Of a DNA stretch of 46,061 nucleotides, positions 16,952-24,662 are shown in pieces. A program made the translations under genes and the position numbers. A model generated the notes under the pieces. That model was not told the origin of the DNA and did no database searches. It worked only from the letters and a program-made list of their open reading frames with translations. Position 1 is the first letter of the stretch. Each line of letters opens with the position of its first letter. The stretch is from Desulfobacterales bacterium. Lineage in GTDB: Bacteria; Desulfobacterota; Desulfobacteria; Desulfobacterales; JAHEIW01. The DNA lies in the NCBI GenBank assembly GCA_030145015.1, contig JAQYWI010000019.1, positions 1 through 46,061 of the forward strand. The letters are read 5' to 3'.

Positions 16952-18319
16952 TTATTGCGCACTCTGATATTTGCGAATCGTCCCGTCACCGGCCACGACA
17001 TACAACGTGCCGTTATTGGACAACGCAATCGAAGCTAGACCGTTTCCACGAAAATTGGTATCTTGACTGCGGGTTGAGAGATCGTGACTAAAGGTAAGCA
17101 TTTCCCCGCTGGAAACATAAACACAATTTTTGGTGACAACCGGCGATGCGAAAGTTTGAGCCCCTAATTCAAATTTTCGCGGCGCCACCCCGTCATAAAT
17201 GAGAGATCCATCCTTCTTATCCAGTACCTGAATGCGGCTTTTCGAAACAACAAAGATATGATCTTGCGGGGTTGCAGCCGGGGTTGCGAGAACCGGTTCA
17301 CCGGCAGCATACTCCCACATTTTTACACCGGTTTCCATGTCATGGGCCAGAACCTTCCCGTCCTGCCGTCCGAAAACCATCAGGCCTTTGGCCAACAACG
17401 CCGGCGAAGAATGTTTTTGAAACGAGTGGGGTTCGCTCCAGACAACGGATAATCCTTTATCATCCCATTCATATGCGCCGATACTGCACAAATTATCCGC
17501 AACCGCAATCAATGGAAGCTTTCTGTCGGTATAAACAGCCACGGTAGGGTCGACAAATGCATCCGGCAGGCTATCGGCGCTGTCACTAAGGTCAAGGGGA
17601 AAGGTAGAAATAAAATCCCACACCGCTGCAAATGAATTAAAAACATCTTGCGGGTGGGTAGGCTGCTCGGTGCTGTCCCACTGACAGCTGCCGAGGGCTT
17701 TCCGATCGAGCAGATCAGCCGTTTTGCCGTTATCGCGTAAAACAAAAAGCTCGGCCTGGGGTTCACCGCCGATAACGACATTCACGTAAATAAAGATAAA
17801 GGTGTTTTGGCCCGATTTTAAAATCTTGGGAGATCCGGAAGTAAATCCATCATCGCCAAACGAAAAAGACCAGTTGAGATTGCCAAACTCTTCGAGCTTA
17901 TGCAGCGTACTCCGATGTCGGCCGCCTGCGACCTGCTGGTTGGTAATGACATAGATATCTCCTTTTGTGGAGACCGCCGGGGAGGAGACAATTTTGAAAA
18001 TTTTATCCTGCAGAGCAAATGAACGGCGCCATCGTTCAGTCCCATCGTTGGAATTAATGGCCACCAGTTCACCGTCCACCGTACCGAAATAAATCACTTC
18101 CATGCCACTGACAGCAAACCCGATGACCGGAGAAGAGCTCGTAATTTTATAAGGCCCCGCAATCCACGCCGCAGAAAGCGCATAACCGCTTTCCACGGGC
18201 TGATATCCCTGGCCCGACAAATCGCCATGAAAATGCCGCCACTTCGGGATGCCGCCGGCGCAGCCGATTAAAATCACAAGGCACCCCGTCAGAATGGTTC
18301 TGTACAAAGGATGGGTCAT
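16952..18319 (-). CDS. PQQ-like beta-propeller lipoprotein
   Basis: A 455-residue lipoprotein: signal peptide with lipobox LIGCAG, then a series of PQQ-type blades with the signature xGxxxAxxxxxGxxxW (for example FGTVDGELVAINSNDGTERW, FGRQDGKVLAHDMETGVKMW). I start at ATG 18319, which has AGAGG about 9 nt upstream; a TTG six codons earlier lacks this. BamB is a known propeller lipoprotein, but this one does not lie next to a der or hisS gene, and the blades differ. The propeller is probably a periplasmic or outer-membrane interaction platform. No enzyme residues for a quinoprotein dehydrogenase are evident. Confidence 0.8.
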   Translation of the reverse strand: MTHPLYRTILTGCLVILIGCAGGIPKWRHFHGDLSGQGYQPVESGYALSAAWIAGPYKITSSSPVIGFAVSGMEVIYFGTVDGELVAINSNDGTERWRRSFALQDKIFKIVSSPAVSTKGDIYVITNQQVAGGRHRSTLHKLEEFGNLNWSFSFGDDGFTSGSPKILKSGQNTFIFIYVNVVIGGEPQAELFVLRDNGKTADLLDRKALGSCQWDSTEQPTHPQDVFNSFAAVWDFISTFPLDLSDSADSLPDAFVDPTVAVYTDRKLPLIAVADNLCSIGAYEWDDKGLSVVWSEPHSFQKHSSPALLAKGLMVFGRQDGKVLAHDMETGVKMWEYAAGEPVLATPAATPQDHIFVVSKSRIQVLDKKDGSLIYDGVAPRKFELGAQTFASPVVTKNCVYVSSGEMLTFSHDLSTRSQDTNFRGNGLASIALSNNGTLYVVAGDGTIRKYQSAQ

Positions 18320-18472
18320 ATCGAGTTCCTCTCTCAAACAAAAGCTCAGCCAAAATCATCTACCTTGTAAACTGGGACGACCCTCATGTCAATATTTTCC
18401 TGAAAATTCGGCTCATTAAAGAAAACAGCCACAAATCAGCGGCGTGTCGGCCATCCAATGATGCTATCCTAT

Positions 18473-18666
18473 TAGAAGTGGTTTCAAAACCTCAGATCAG
18501 GTTCAAGGGCAAGGCGCAGGCCGATCGAGAAAGCGCAGCATACATGGGTATGTGAGCATTTGTCGGAGGCCTGTGATGCACCTTGGTGTAACAGAATTGG
18601 CGCAAATCCCGCTTTGCGGGGCAACGCAGCCATTGGGCCTCAGATGGGGTTTTGAAAACACTTCTA
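18473..18666. mobile_element. MITE-like element with 19-bp terminal inverted repeats
   Basis: About 194 bp bounded by near-perfect inverted repeats (18473-18491 and 18648-18666, one mismatch; TAGAAGTGG... / ...AACACTTCTA). TA dinucleotides at both outer ends fit the TA target duplication of Tc1/mariner-IS630 type elements. The interior (CAAGGCGCAGGCCGATCGAG, a palindromic CATACATGGGTATG) has no coding frame. It also supplies the stop codon of the rhodanese gene. The rest of 18320-18472 shows no gene. Confidence 0.65.
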
Positions 18667-18981
18667 CACAATCGGGAAACCAGCCTCTTTCCAGGCATCC
18701 ACCCCTCCTTTTAAGACCGTCACATGGGTATAACCATCGTTTATATATTTTTCCGCCTGACCGGCAGCACTGGCTTCGCCGTCTCAGGCACAGTAAAAAA
18801 CGATCTCCTGGTCTTTCGCCAATGAAGATAGATTCGACTGAAACTCCGAAAATGACTTGGCTCCCTCGAGATGGTTGTTTTGAAATTTATCGGCATCATC
18901 ATACGCACAAACCAGCAAGGCCTCTCCGGAGGAGACCTTCCGCCGGGTTTCCTGCGCAGAAATTCGCGTCGGCTCACTCAT
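18664..18981 (-). CDS. Rhodanese-like protein with a probable selenocysteine (UGA) in the active-site loop
   Basis: Frame from ATG 18981 (AAGGAG, 7-nt spacing) to a TAG at 18664-18666, with one in-frame TGA at 18784-18786. Reading TGA as Sec gives 105 residues with a single rhodanese domain: ISAQETRRKV, LLVCAYDD, HLEGAKSFSEF, IVFYCA-U-DGEASAAG, GYTHVTVLKGGVDAWKEAGFP. The TGA is residue 66, two after the catalytic C64, inside the sulfur-binding loop. Both sides of the TGA belong to the same domain with no frameshift. A SECIS-like hairpin follows. Rhodaneses move sulfane sulfur between carriers. The C-terminus ends in the TIR of the adjacent element, so it may lack its last few residues. A plain nonsense mutation is the alternative. 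Confidence 0.78.
18753..18786 (-). promoter_or_regulatory. SECIS-like hairpin for the rhodanese UGA
   Basis: On the minus strand, 16 nt after the TGA, CTGCC pairs with GGCGG (18767-18763 with 18757-18753) around the loop GGTCA. The loop starts 21 nt after the TGA. Escherichia coli fdhF has a GGUC apical loop 18 nt after its UGA, so sequence and spacing both fit SelB recognition. Confidence 0.65.
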
Positions 18982-19076
18982 TTGATAACTCCTTTCTCAG
19001 AATGGGATGATTAAAATATAGGCAGGATTATTTTAAAAGCAACAACGCTGATGGAAATTGGAAGGCATCACTAAAA

Positions 19077-19250
19077 GAGTGCCTAAAATGCCTAAAGTGA
19101 GCTAAAGTGCCTAAAGTTAAGGTGTCGCTCGCGCATCGCAGGCGCTTGCGCCGCGTGACGCTCCATCTTTAATAAAAATGATCCTTCGACCCTGAGGCTC
19201 TCGACGGGTAGAATTCATCAACTTTAGGCATTTTAGTTCACTTTAGGAAC
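19077..19250. repeat. Inverted phrase repeats 'CTAAAGTG' flanking about 100 bp
   Basis: GCCTAAAATGCCTAAAGTGA... at 19077-19121 and its inverted form at 19219-19250 (AACTTTAGGCATTTTAGTTC). Between them is GC-rich DNA (GTCGCTCGCGCATCGCAGGC). Same phrase as 12887-12930. No gene is seen in 18982-19259. Confidence 0.65.
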
Positions 19251-19259
19251 TTATTTTTA

Positions 19260-20168
19260 TTACCATTGACGGTAGTGATAATACCCCTTGTGCATGGCGT
19301 AGAGTACTTCTACGGAAAAGAGCAGGGCAAGTGATGAATAAAAAATCCACATTAAAATAACGATGACGGAGCTAAGCGAGCCGTATAAAACACTTACCTC
19401 GGTGATATGACTGATGTAAATGCTGAAGAGCTGACGCGCCACGAGCCACAGCACGCAGAAGATCAACGCTGAAGCCAGACGGTGCCGCAGTCGTATTTTT
19501 ACATTCAGAAACAGCTTGATGGTGACCAGATAAAAAACAATCAGGACCACGACAGATAACAGGTTAATCCGATGGGAAGTAAACACGCTCATGGCCAATT
19601 GGGAGACCTGATTAACATAGGGCGTACTGTTTATGGCAGTTAAGATGTGGGATATGATCGTCGAAAGTATGATCCAGATGAAGTTGGACATAAAAAAAAG
19701 TAACCCGGCAAAAACGCTGATAATGACATAGAACGCCTGGCCGAAAACCAGATGACGCGGTGGAAGCTGAAATATTTTGCGGTAGGATGTTTCAAGTGAT
19801 TTAAAAAAAAGACCGCTGATTATCGGCAGCATTAAAAAATTGATAGCCTTAAATGATCCGTAGGCATCAGGGTTTATCACATGAGACTTAATCCAATTCT
19901 TCGACACGAAAGGAATGATATGATTAATTTCTTCTGCAAGAATTTCCGAAATATTGTTTACCCAGGCGGTATTGGAAATAAATAATCCTTTGACCAAATC
20001 AAAAATCAAAATACTTAAAGTGGTAAAAGGAATGATTGAAAGCAAAAAAACAAAGGACACCGATAAAGACAGCGTAACACAGTCATCCTTATCAAATTTG
20101 TTTAAAGAGGTAGTAAACAGATTATACCCCGGAATGTTTAAATGCATGACCCGTGTTTTCATCATCAT
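19260..20168 (-). CDS. YihY/BrkB-family (UPF0761) inner membrane protein
   Basis: A roughly 302-residue membrane protein with six transmembrane segments. The family pattern is visible: SFVFLLSIIPFTTLSILIF near the N-terminus (usual family wording is ...a.yalLSlfPl), SFKAINFLMLPIISGLF, then the C-terminal YGSLSSVIVILMWIFYSSLALLFSVEV (YGslaaviv.llWlY..a.ill.GaE). The family was once called ribonuclease BN, but it is not an RNase; its function is unknown. The start is chosen at the first of three consecutive ATGs (20168); a longer TTG frame is less likely and no strong ribosome site decides among them. Confidence 0.87.
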   Translation of the reverse strand: MMMKTRVMHLNIPGYNLFTTSLNKFDKDDCVTLSLSVSFVFLLSIIPFTTLSILIFDLVKGLFISNTAWVNNISEILAEEINHIIPFVSKNWIKSHVINPDAYGSFKAINFLMLPIISGLFFKSLETSYRKIFQLPPRHLVFGQAFYVIISVFAGLLFFMSNFIWIILSTIISHILTAINSTPYVNQVSQLAMSVFTSHRINLLSVVVLIVFYLVTIKLFLNVKIRLRHRLASALIFCVLWLVARQLFSIYISHITEVSVLYGSLSSVIVILMWIFYSSLALLFSVEVLYAMHKGYYHYRQW

Positions 20169-20226
20169 TACCGGCAGGCTTCCAATCTGGTCCCCCCGTC
20201 TCGCTTCCAATATCTTTCAGCCAATT

Positions 20227-20457
20227 CTAACTTTCCGTGAGTTCGGCCGTCAGATCTTCGCGGACATCATAATCAAGAGATTTTATTTTGGGGAAAAGGC
20301 CGACGAGAATTTCTTTTGATTTTTCAATGCTGCTGATCGCTTGATACATCTTGGTGTTTTCAGTCTTGGTCAGATCCAGCTGTCCGCTAATTTCGTCAAT
20401 GTCATCCAGTATGAACTCCAGTTCGTTGATGACCCGCAAAAAATCTTGAGTCTCCAT
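20227..20457 (-). CDS. Small acidic helical hypothetical protein
   Basis: A 76-residue protein starting at ATG 20457, with AAGGAGGA 6-8 nt upstream. The sequence (FLRVINELEFILDDIDEISG, SSIEKSKEILVGLFPKIKSL) is acidic and helical with no cysteine or metal site. I do not recognise the family. The ribosome site is strong and the codon pattern good, so it is likely expressed. The YihY start is about 60 nt downstream on the same strand, so the two may share a transcript. Confidence 0.7.
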   Translation of the reverse strand: METQDFLRVINELEFILDDIDEISGQLDLTKTENTKMYQAISSIEKSKEILVGLFPKIKSLDYDVREDLTAELTES

Positions 20458-20610
20458 GGTTATCCTCCTTTTTTTTGAATCCCCCATACCAGAAAAATTA
20501 TCGGCAACCACAGGAAAAACTTGAGCTTTTTTTAAGGCGAGTCAACTGAGCCTGGCCAATGTGGGAAGTGGGTCAAAGGAAAGGTGGATTGGAGACGGTA
20601 AACCATAGTA

Positions 20611-20704
20611 GGACTGAGCGATGAGGGCTGAGGACTGAGTTATAAAGTTGATTTCAGATATATGCGCTTTTCGTATCCCCGCTCAGTCCTCAGCACTCAG
20701 TCCT
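20611..20704. repeat. Inverted phrase repeat 'GGACTGAG...GAGGACTGAG'
   Basis: Left arm 20611-20639 (ACTGAGCGATGAGGGCTGAG) and right arm 20681-20704 (GCTCAGTCCTCAGCACTCAG) are near inverted copies with a loop of about 40 nt. A third copy covers the stop codon of the antiporter gene at 23152-23176. The gap 20458-20981 otherwise holds only the short frame at 20697-20783. Confidence 0.7.
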
Positions 20705-20783
20705 TGGAAAATGCCTGGCTCTCGGCAATCACCAGAATAAGCCCTAATAAAATAATCTTGGATATTATTATTTTTCTGAACAT
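20697..20783 (-). CDS. 28-codon frame resembling a lone signal peptide
   Basis: ATG 20783 with CGGGAG 7 nt upstream opens a frame of 28 residues: a basic start (MFRKIIISK) then a hydrophobic core (IILLGLILVIAES) and a possible cleavage region (SQAFSKD). Its TGA stop lies inside the GGACTGAG phrase repeat. It looks like the first part of an exported protein gene cut off by the repeat, or a small membrane peptide. There is no further support. Confidence 0.35.
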   Translation of the reverse strand: MFRKIIISKIILLGLILVIAESQAFSKD

Positions 20784-20981
20784 ATCGGATCTCCCGGAAC
20801 ATAACAGGTTTTTGATTCATATTGGCCTTCACTGAAAATTTGTCGGTCTGGCGCCTCATTTCTTACACTGAACGAATAAATCAAACCGACAGCAAACAGA
20901 TCCTAAAATTGCTTTCCACATAATTTTGTGCTTTAACAGCAAACGGTTCCGGCCCTTTTTCATGGGTGCAAGGAGAGTGAT

Positions 20982-21914
20982 GTGGCAGGCAGGATAAATT
21001 TTGATACGGCCCGCATGGCAGACCGATTGGCCCGGGTGGCAGCGGTTGAAGTAAAAACCAATGAAGTCATCGCCGCCTATACCTCGTACAAAATCGGCGG
21101 CCCTGCAGCAGTCTGGGCGGCCCCCCGAACCGAGGACGGCATCGGGGAGGTACTCACAATCGTAGATGCAGCCGGTGTGCCCCTTTTTATCCTCGGACTC
21201 GGTTCGAACTTACTGGTTTCAGATAAAGGCTGGCCGGGGGTAACGCTGTATCTGGGCACTAACATCAGCGCATGGCGCTTTGACGGCCAAAAAGCCACCG
21301 CCCTGGCGGGCAGCCCGCTAATGGGCCTGATCCGGGCTGCAGCTGAGCAGGGTCTGGGAGGCATGGAGCTGATGGCTGGAATACCCGGCGGCGTTGGCGG
21401 AGCGCTGCGGATGAATGCGGGAGCTTTCGGACAGGAAATCGAGCAGACCACGGTTGCGGTAAAAGGTTTCCGGATGAACGGCACGCCGTTTGAGGCCGCA
21501 AGAAAAGAAATTAATTTCAACTACCGTCGTGTTCCGGATCTGGAACAGGTGGTGATTACTTCCGGTCAATTCCGTTATGAAAAAAAAGATGCCGCCCTGT
21601 TAAGAGATCGGATGAACGATATCCTATCCCTGCGTGCTAAAAAACAGCCGCTTAATTATCCGTCCTGCGGCAGTGTTTTTAAACGGCCGCCGGGTCATTA
21701 TGCGGGGGCTTTGATCGAAGAAGCCGGCCTGAAGGGCGAACGCATCGGTGGCGCCATGATCAGTCCAAAACACGCCGGATTTATTCTTAATGTCGATAAC
21801 GCCAAAGCAGTAGATATCTACCGGCTGATCCGCCGGATCGAAGACAGGGTCTATGACCGCTTCGGCGTGAAACTGGAAAGAGAAGTAAAACTGATCGGTG
21901 AGTTTGACGATTAG
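20982..21914 (+). CDS. murB: UDP-N-acetylmuramate dehydrogenase
   Basis: A 310-residue FAD enzyme that reduces UDP-GlcNAc-enolpyruvate to UDP-MurNAc with NADPH in the cytoplasmic stage of peptidoglycan synthesis. FAD-domain signatures are present: TSYKIGGPAAVWAAP, GLGSNLLVSDKGWPGV and GIPGGVGGALRMNAGAFG. The substrate domain has FNYRRV and the catalytic segment YPSCGSVFKRPPG with its proton-donor serine, then LIEEAGLKGERIGGAMIS and KHAGFILN. GTG 20982 is chosen because AGGAG (20971-20975) sits 6 nt before it. The overlapping ATG at 20980 is out of frame. No mur or ddl neighbours are present, so murB is outside a division/cell-wall cluster here. Confidence 0.95.
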   Translation: MAGRINFDTARMADRLARVAAVEVKTNEVIAAYTSYKIGGPAAVWAAPRTEDGIGEVLTIVDAAGVPLFILGLGSNLLVSDKGWPGVTLYLGTNISAWRFDGQKATALAGSPLMGLIRAAAEQGLGGMELMAGIPGGVGGALRMNAGAFGQEIEQTTVAVKGFRMNGTPFEAARKEINFNYRRVPDLEQVVITSGQFRYEKKDAALLRDRMNDILSLRAKKQPLNYPSCGSVFKRPPGHYAGALIEEAGLKGERIGGAMISPKHAGFILNVDNAKAVDIYRLIRRIEDRVYDRFGVKLEREVKLIGEFDD

Positions 21915-21924
21915 AAAATAAATA

Positions 21925-23157
21925 ATGAAACTTTTCAATATCTTAGCCATTTTAATTACCCTTACAGCAGCCTTTAGTTATATTAACCATCGATTTATAC
22001 GCTGGCCCACCACCATCGGACTGATGGTCATCACCCTTCTGATCTCGCTTGGACTCATTGCTCTGGAGCCGCTGGGATTTGGTTTGAAAGAGGATGCCCG
22101 CCTTTTGCTGGACAGCATCGATTTTGATGAAACCTTACTCCACGGCATGCTCAGCTTTTTACTGTTTGCCGGGGCCTTGCATGTCAACCTAACGGATCTG
22201 GCCAGACAAAAATATATCATCGGCTCTCTGGCCACGGCCGGTGTCGTCGGGTCTACATTTATTATGGGTTATACCAGCTGGTGGGTGCTGGGTTGGCTGG
22301 GTATCGAATTGCCTTTCATCTACTGTCTTTTGTTCGGTGCGCTGATCTCTCCCACAGATCCGATTGCAGTAATGGGCATTCTAAAAAAGGCCGGAGTGCC
22401 CGAAAGTCTTGAAACCAAAATTACCGGCGAATCCTTATTCAACGACGGTGTCGCGGTAGTGGTGTTTCTGGTGATACTGGAAATAGCCGCCGGGACCCAT
22501 GAAGTGACAGCTGCTTCCGTAGCGAGTCTGTTTTTAAAAGAGGCAGGTGGTGGATTGGTCTTCGGGCTGCTGATCGGTGCCGTTGCCTACTGGATGCTTA
22601 AAAGTGTGGAAAATTACCAGGTTGAAGTATTGATCACCCTGGCCCTGGTGACCGGCGGTTTTGCGCTGGCCGAGGCCTTGCATCTTTCCGGTCCCATTGC
22701 CATTGTAGTGGCCGGTCTGCTGATCGGGAATCACGGGCGCATGTTGGCCATGTCCGATGATGTCCGGGACCATCTGGACAAATTTTGGGAGCTGGTTGAT
22801 GAAATTTTAAATGCCGTGCTCTTCGTGCTCATCGGTTCCGAGGTTTTGATTCTCACCTTTAACCGGGCCTATCTGTTAGCGGGAATCATCCTCATTCCGC
22901 TGCTGCTGGCAGCTCGTTTTGTCTGTGTCGGAATTCCGGTGGTGATTCTGAAGCGCTTTCGCACCTTCAGCCCCCATGTCATCAAAATCCTGACCTGGGG
23001 CGGTCTGCGGGGCGGCATATCGGTTGCCCTGGCATTGTCACTGCCGGCCGGTCAAAACCGTGAAGCCATCCTGGCCGTCACCTATGCGATTGTCGTATTT
23101 TCCATCATCGTCCAGGGTCTCACCATTGGAAAGCTGGTCAAAAAAAGCCGGGACTGA
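21925..23157 (+). CDS. Na+(K+)/H+ antiporter, CPA1/NhaP family
   Basis: A 410-residue membrane protein with about twelve hydrophobic segments, starting 10 nt after murB. Signatures of CPA1 exchangers: FLLFAGALHVNLTDL in the early helices, GALISPTDPIAVMGILKKAG, the ion-site segment GESLFNDGVAVVVF with the paired N-D, and WGGLRGGISVALALSLP near the C-terminus. It exchanges cytoplasmic Na+ (or K+) for protons across the inner membrane. No cytosolic regulatory (TrkA-C or CBS) domain follows. The TGA stop lies in the GGACTGAG phrase repeat, so the final residues (KKSRD) may have been set by that repeat. Confidence 0.93.
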   Translation: MKLFNILAILITLTAAFSYINHRFIRWPTTIGLMVITLLISLGLIALEPLGFGLKEDARLLLDSIDFDETLLHGMLSFLLFAGALHVNLTDLARQKYIIGSLATAGVVGSTFIMGYTSWWVLGWLGIELPFIYCLLFGALISPTDPIAVMGILKKAGVPESLETKITGESLFNDGVAVVVFLVILEIAAGTHEVTAASVASLFLKEAGGGLVFGLLIGAVAYWMLKSVENYQVEVLITLALVTGGFALAEALHLSGPIAIVVAGLLIGNHGRMLAMSDDVRDHLDKFWELVDEILNAVLFVLIGSEVLILTFNRAYLLAGIILIPLLLAARFVCVGIPVVILKRFRTFSPHVIKILTWGGLRGGISVALALSLPAGQNREAILAVTYAIVVFSIIVQGLTIGKLVKKSRD

Positions 23158-23176
23158 GCGCTCAGGACTGAGGTTT
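23152..23176. repeat. Phrase repeat 'GGACTGAG' overlapping the antiporter stop codon
   Basis: GGACTGAGCGCTCAGGACTG and following bases match the repeat at 20611-20704. The stop TGA of the preceding gene is inside the first GGACTGAG unit. Confidence 0.7.
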
Positions 23177-23331
23177 GAGTAGGAAAATGCAGAGTTTATT
23201 ACGAAAATTGATTATTAGAGTCTTAGTTGCAAATTTGTTGTTTTTAGTGGTAAAAAATTTTTAGCATCTTTGTAGATCTTTACCTATCAATGATTTAGAG
23301 GAATCTGAGCGAGCGTTCAACTTTTTTTGTT

Positions 23332-23399
23332 TGGGTCATTTGAATTTTGGTGATTAGAAATTTGTTTCGTATTTCGTATTTCGAGTTTCGTATTTCCGG
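23332..23399. repeat. Phrase repeat 'CGAAATACGAAAC', copy 2 (inverted)
   Basis: GTCATTTGAATTTTGG followed by TTTGTTTCGTATTTCGTATT is the reverse complement of the string at 5930-5990, in the same order. It ends one base before the stop codon of nudC. Confidence 0.7.
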
Positions 23400-23400
23400 T

Positions 23401-24219
23401 TTATCCGCGTTCGGTTTCAGTAAACCAATCGATGAGTTGCCTGGCAATACTAATGCTGGGGGGAATTTGCGGAAGCTTGTCTTTTAAAAACCAGGCAGCG
23501 TCGACGATTTCCGAACCATCGATCGTGATATCGCCATCGGCATGTTCGGCGACAAATGCGATCATCAATGAATTCGGAAACGGCCAGGGTTGGCTGCCGA
23601 AATAGCGGATATTTTTTACCGTGAGGCCCACTTCTTCGCGGATTTCCCTTTGAACGCATTCTTCCAGGCTTTCGCCCGGTTCCACAAAGCCGGCCAGAAC
23701 ACTGTAGAACGGAAGCTTAAAGCGTTTGTTGCGGGCTAAAAGGATCTGGTTGCCTTTAACCACGGCAACGATGATGGCCGGGGAGAGCCGGGGGTAGTTT
23801 ACCAATCCGCATTGCGCGCAGAGCTTCGCGCGCTCGTCCGTTTTATCCTCGGTGGGTTGCCCGCAGATACCACAGTACTGATGTGTGCGGCTCCAGTCCA
23901 CGAGCTGATTGGCGCGACCGGCGACCCAGATCAGATCCTCGTCCATCGAACGAAAAAGCGCCCGCAAATCCTTGAATTTAAAATTATCAACATCCGGCAG
24001 GCCGGCAGCTAACTCAGCAGCATAGCAGGGACGGCTGTCCAGGGTGCCGAGATATTGAGAGCGCCCGGGAGAAATATTGCTTTCAGCTAAGTCGGATGTA
24101 TCGGGGATTTCATAGGTATCCTTGGCAATTTTTGTCAGCAGCTTGCCTTGGTTAAAAATGAACCAGAGGGCAGATGCCCGCTCATCGGATAAAGGTTTGA
24201 AATCCGGTATAAATTGCAT
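23401..24219 (-). CDS. nudC: NAD(+)/NADH diphosphatase
   Basis: A 272-residue Nudix hydrolase of the NudC subfamily. In order: an N-terminal domain, a four-cysteine zinc ribbon (YCGICG and LCAQCG), the Nudix box (GFVEPGESLEECV...REIREEVGL with all acidic metal ligands) and the subfamily marker SQPWPFPNS. NudC cleaves NADH to NMNH and AMP, and removes NAD caps from RNA in studied bacteria. It is the last gene of a tight four-gene operon (gaps of 9-10 nt) after two small paralogues and a TPR protein. ATG 24219 is the only good start. Confidence 0.95.
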   Translation of the reverse strand: MQFIPDFKPLSDERASALWFIFNQGKLLTKIAKDTYEIPDTSDLAESNISPGRSQYLGTLDSRPCYAAELAAGLPDVDNFKFKDLRALFRSMDEDLIWVAGRANQLVDWSRTHQYCGICGQPTEDKTDERAKLCAQCGLVNYPRLSPAIIVAVVKGNQILLARNKRFKLPFYSVLAGFVEPGESLEECVQREIREEVGLTVKNIRYFGSQPWPFPNSLMIAFVAEHADGDITIDGSEIVDAAWFLKDKLPQIPPSISIARQLIDWFTETERG

Positions 24220-24228
24220 CTGGGAATC

Positions 24229-24444
24229 CTAATTTTTGGCTTCGTAGACTTTTCTAATGCGGCCGGGGAGTTTGGGGTTAAGATTTTTTGCCAGATAATC
24301 CTTAAAATCCGAAAGCGCCCTGATGCGGCCTTCCTGGAATTTTGTTGCCATCGGATCATCAGACAGCTCCCCAATTGATGAATTCGCATCTTCAAGCCTT
24401 TGATCAATCAACTTGTACATATCCAATAAATATATGTAGGCCAT
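24229..24444 (-). CDS. Small helical protein, paralogue of the adjacent upstream gene
   Basis: A 71-residue soluble protein. It resembles the 65-residue product of the gene just upstream: both run Y..xI..RI/L..A, then a DP..xxF.EGRI/Q..xL..F/M..YLA pattern and a basic tail. The family is not one I can name. It is placed 10 nt after its paralogue and 9 nt before nudC, so all are translated from one message. ATG 24444 is the first start after the upstream stop. Confidence 0.75.
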   Translation of the reverse strand: MAYIYLLDMYKLIDQRLEDANSSIGELSDDPMATKFQEGRIRALSDFKDYLAKNLNPKLPGRIRKVYEAKN

Positions 24445-24454
24445 TATAAAATTC

Positions 24455-24652
24455 TTAAAAGTATTTTTGGGTTTTCAGATCAACTTTATTCGCCAAATAT
24501 CCGCGCATCTTTAACCACTCCTGGAGCTGGCCTTCGTAAAACCGTCTTGACTCCGGATCGTTATTTGCGTTGGCGGTCTTTTTTTTATTTTCTGCAGACA
24601 CGATTCTTGCGTTGATGTATTCGTGTATTTCGACCAGATATTCGTTTGTCAT
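24455..24652 (-). CDS. Small helical protein, paralogue of the adjacent downstream gene
   Basis: A 65-residue protein from ATG 24652 (MTNEYLVEIHEYINARIVSA...). The longer open frame reaching 24838 runs antiparallel-free but out of frame over the TPR gene, so I reject it and start 10 nt after the TPR stop. The segment NNDPESRRFYEGQLQEWLKM parallels DDPMATKFQEGRIRALSDF of the next gene, pointing to tandem duplication. Function unknown. Confidence 0.75.
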   Translation of the reverse strand: MTNEYLVEIHEYINARIVSAENKKKTANANNDPESRRFYEGQLQEWLKMRGYLANKVDLKTQKYF

Positions 24653-24662
24653 ATTTTCACGG

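Noticed and set aside
18552..19010. Open frame on the + strand across the rhodanese gene
   Set aside because: It is antisense to the rhodanese and the MITE. Its translation is low-complexity and has no domain.
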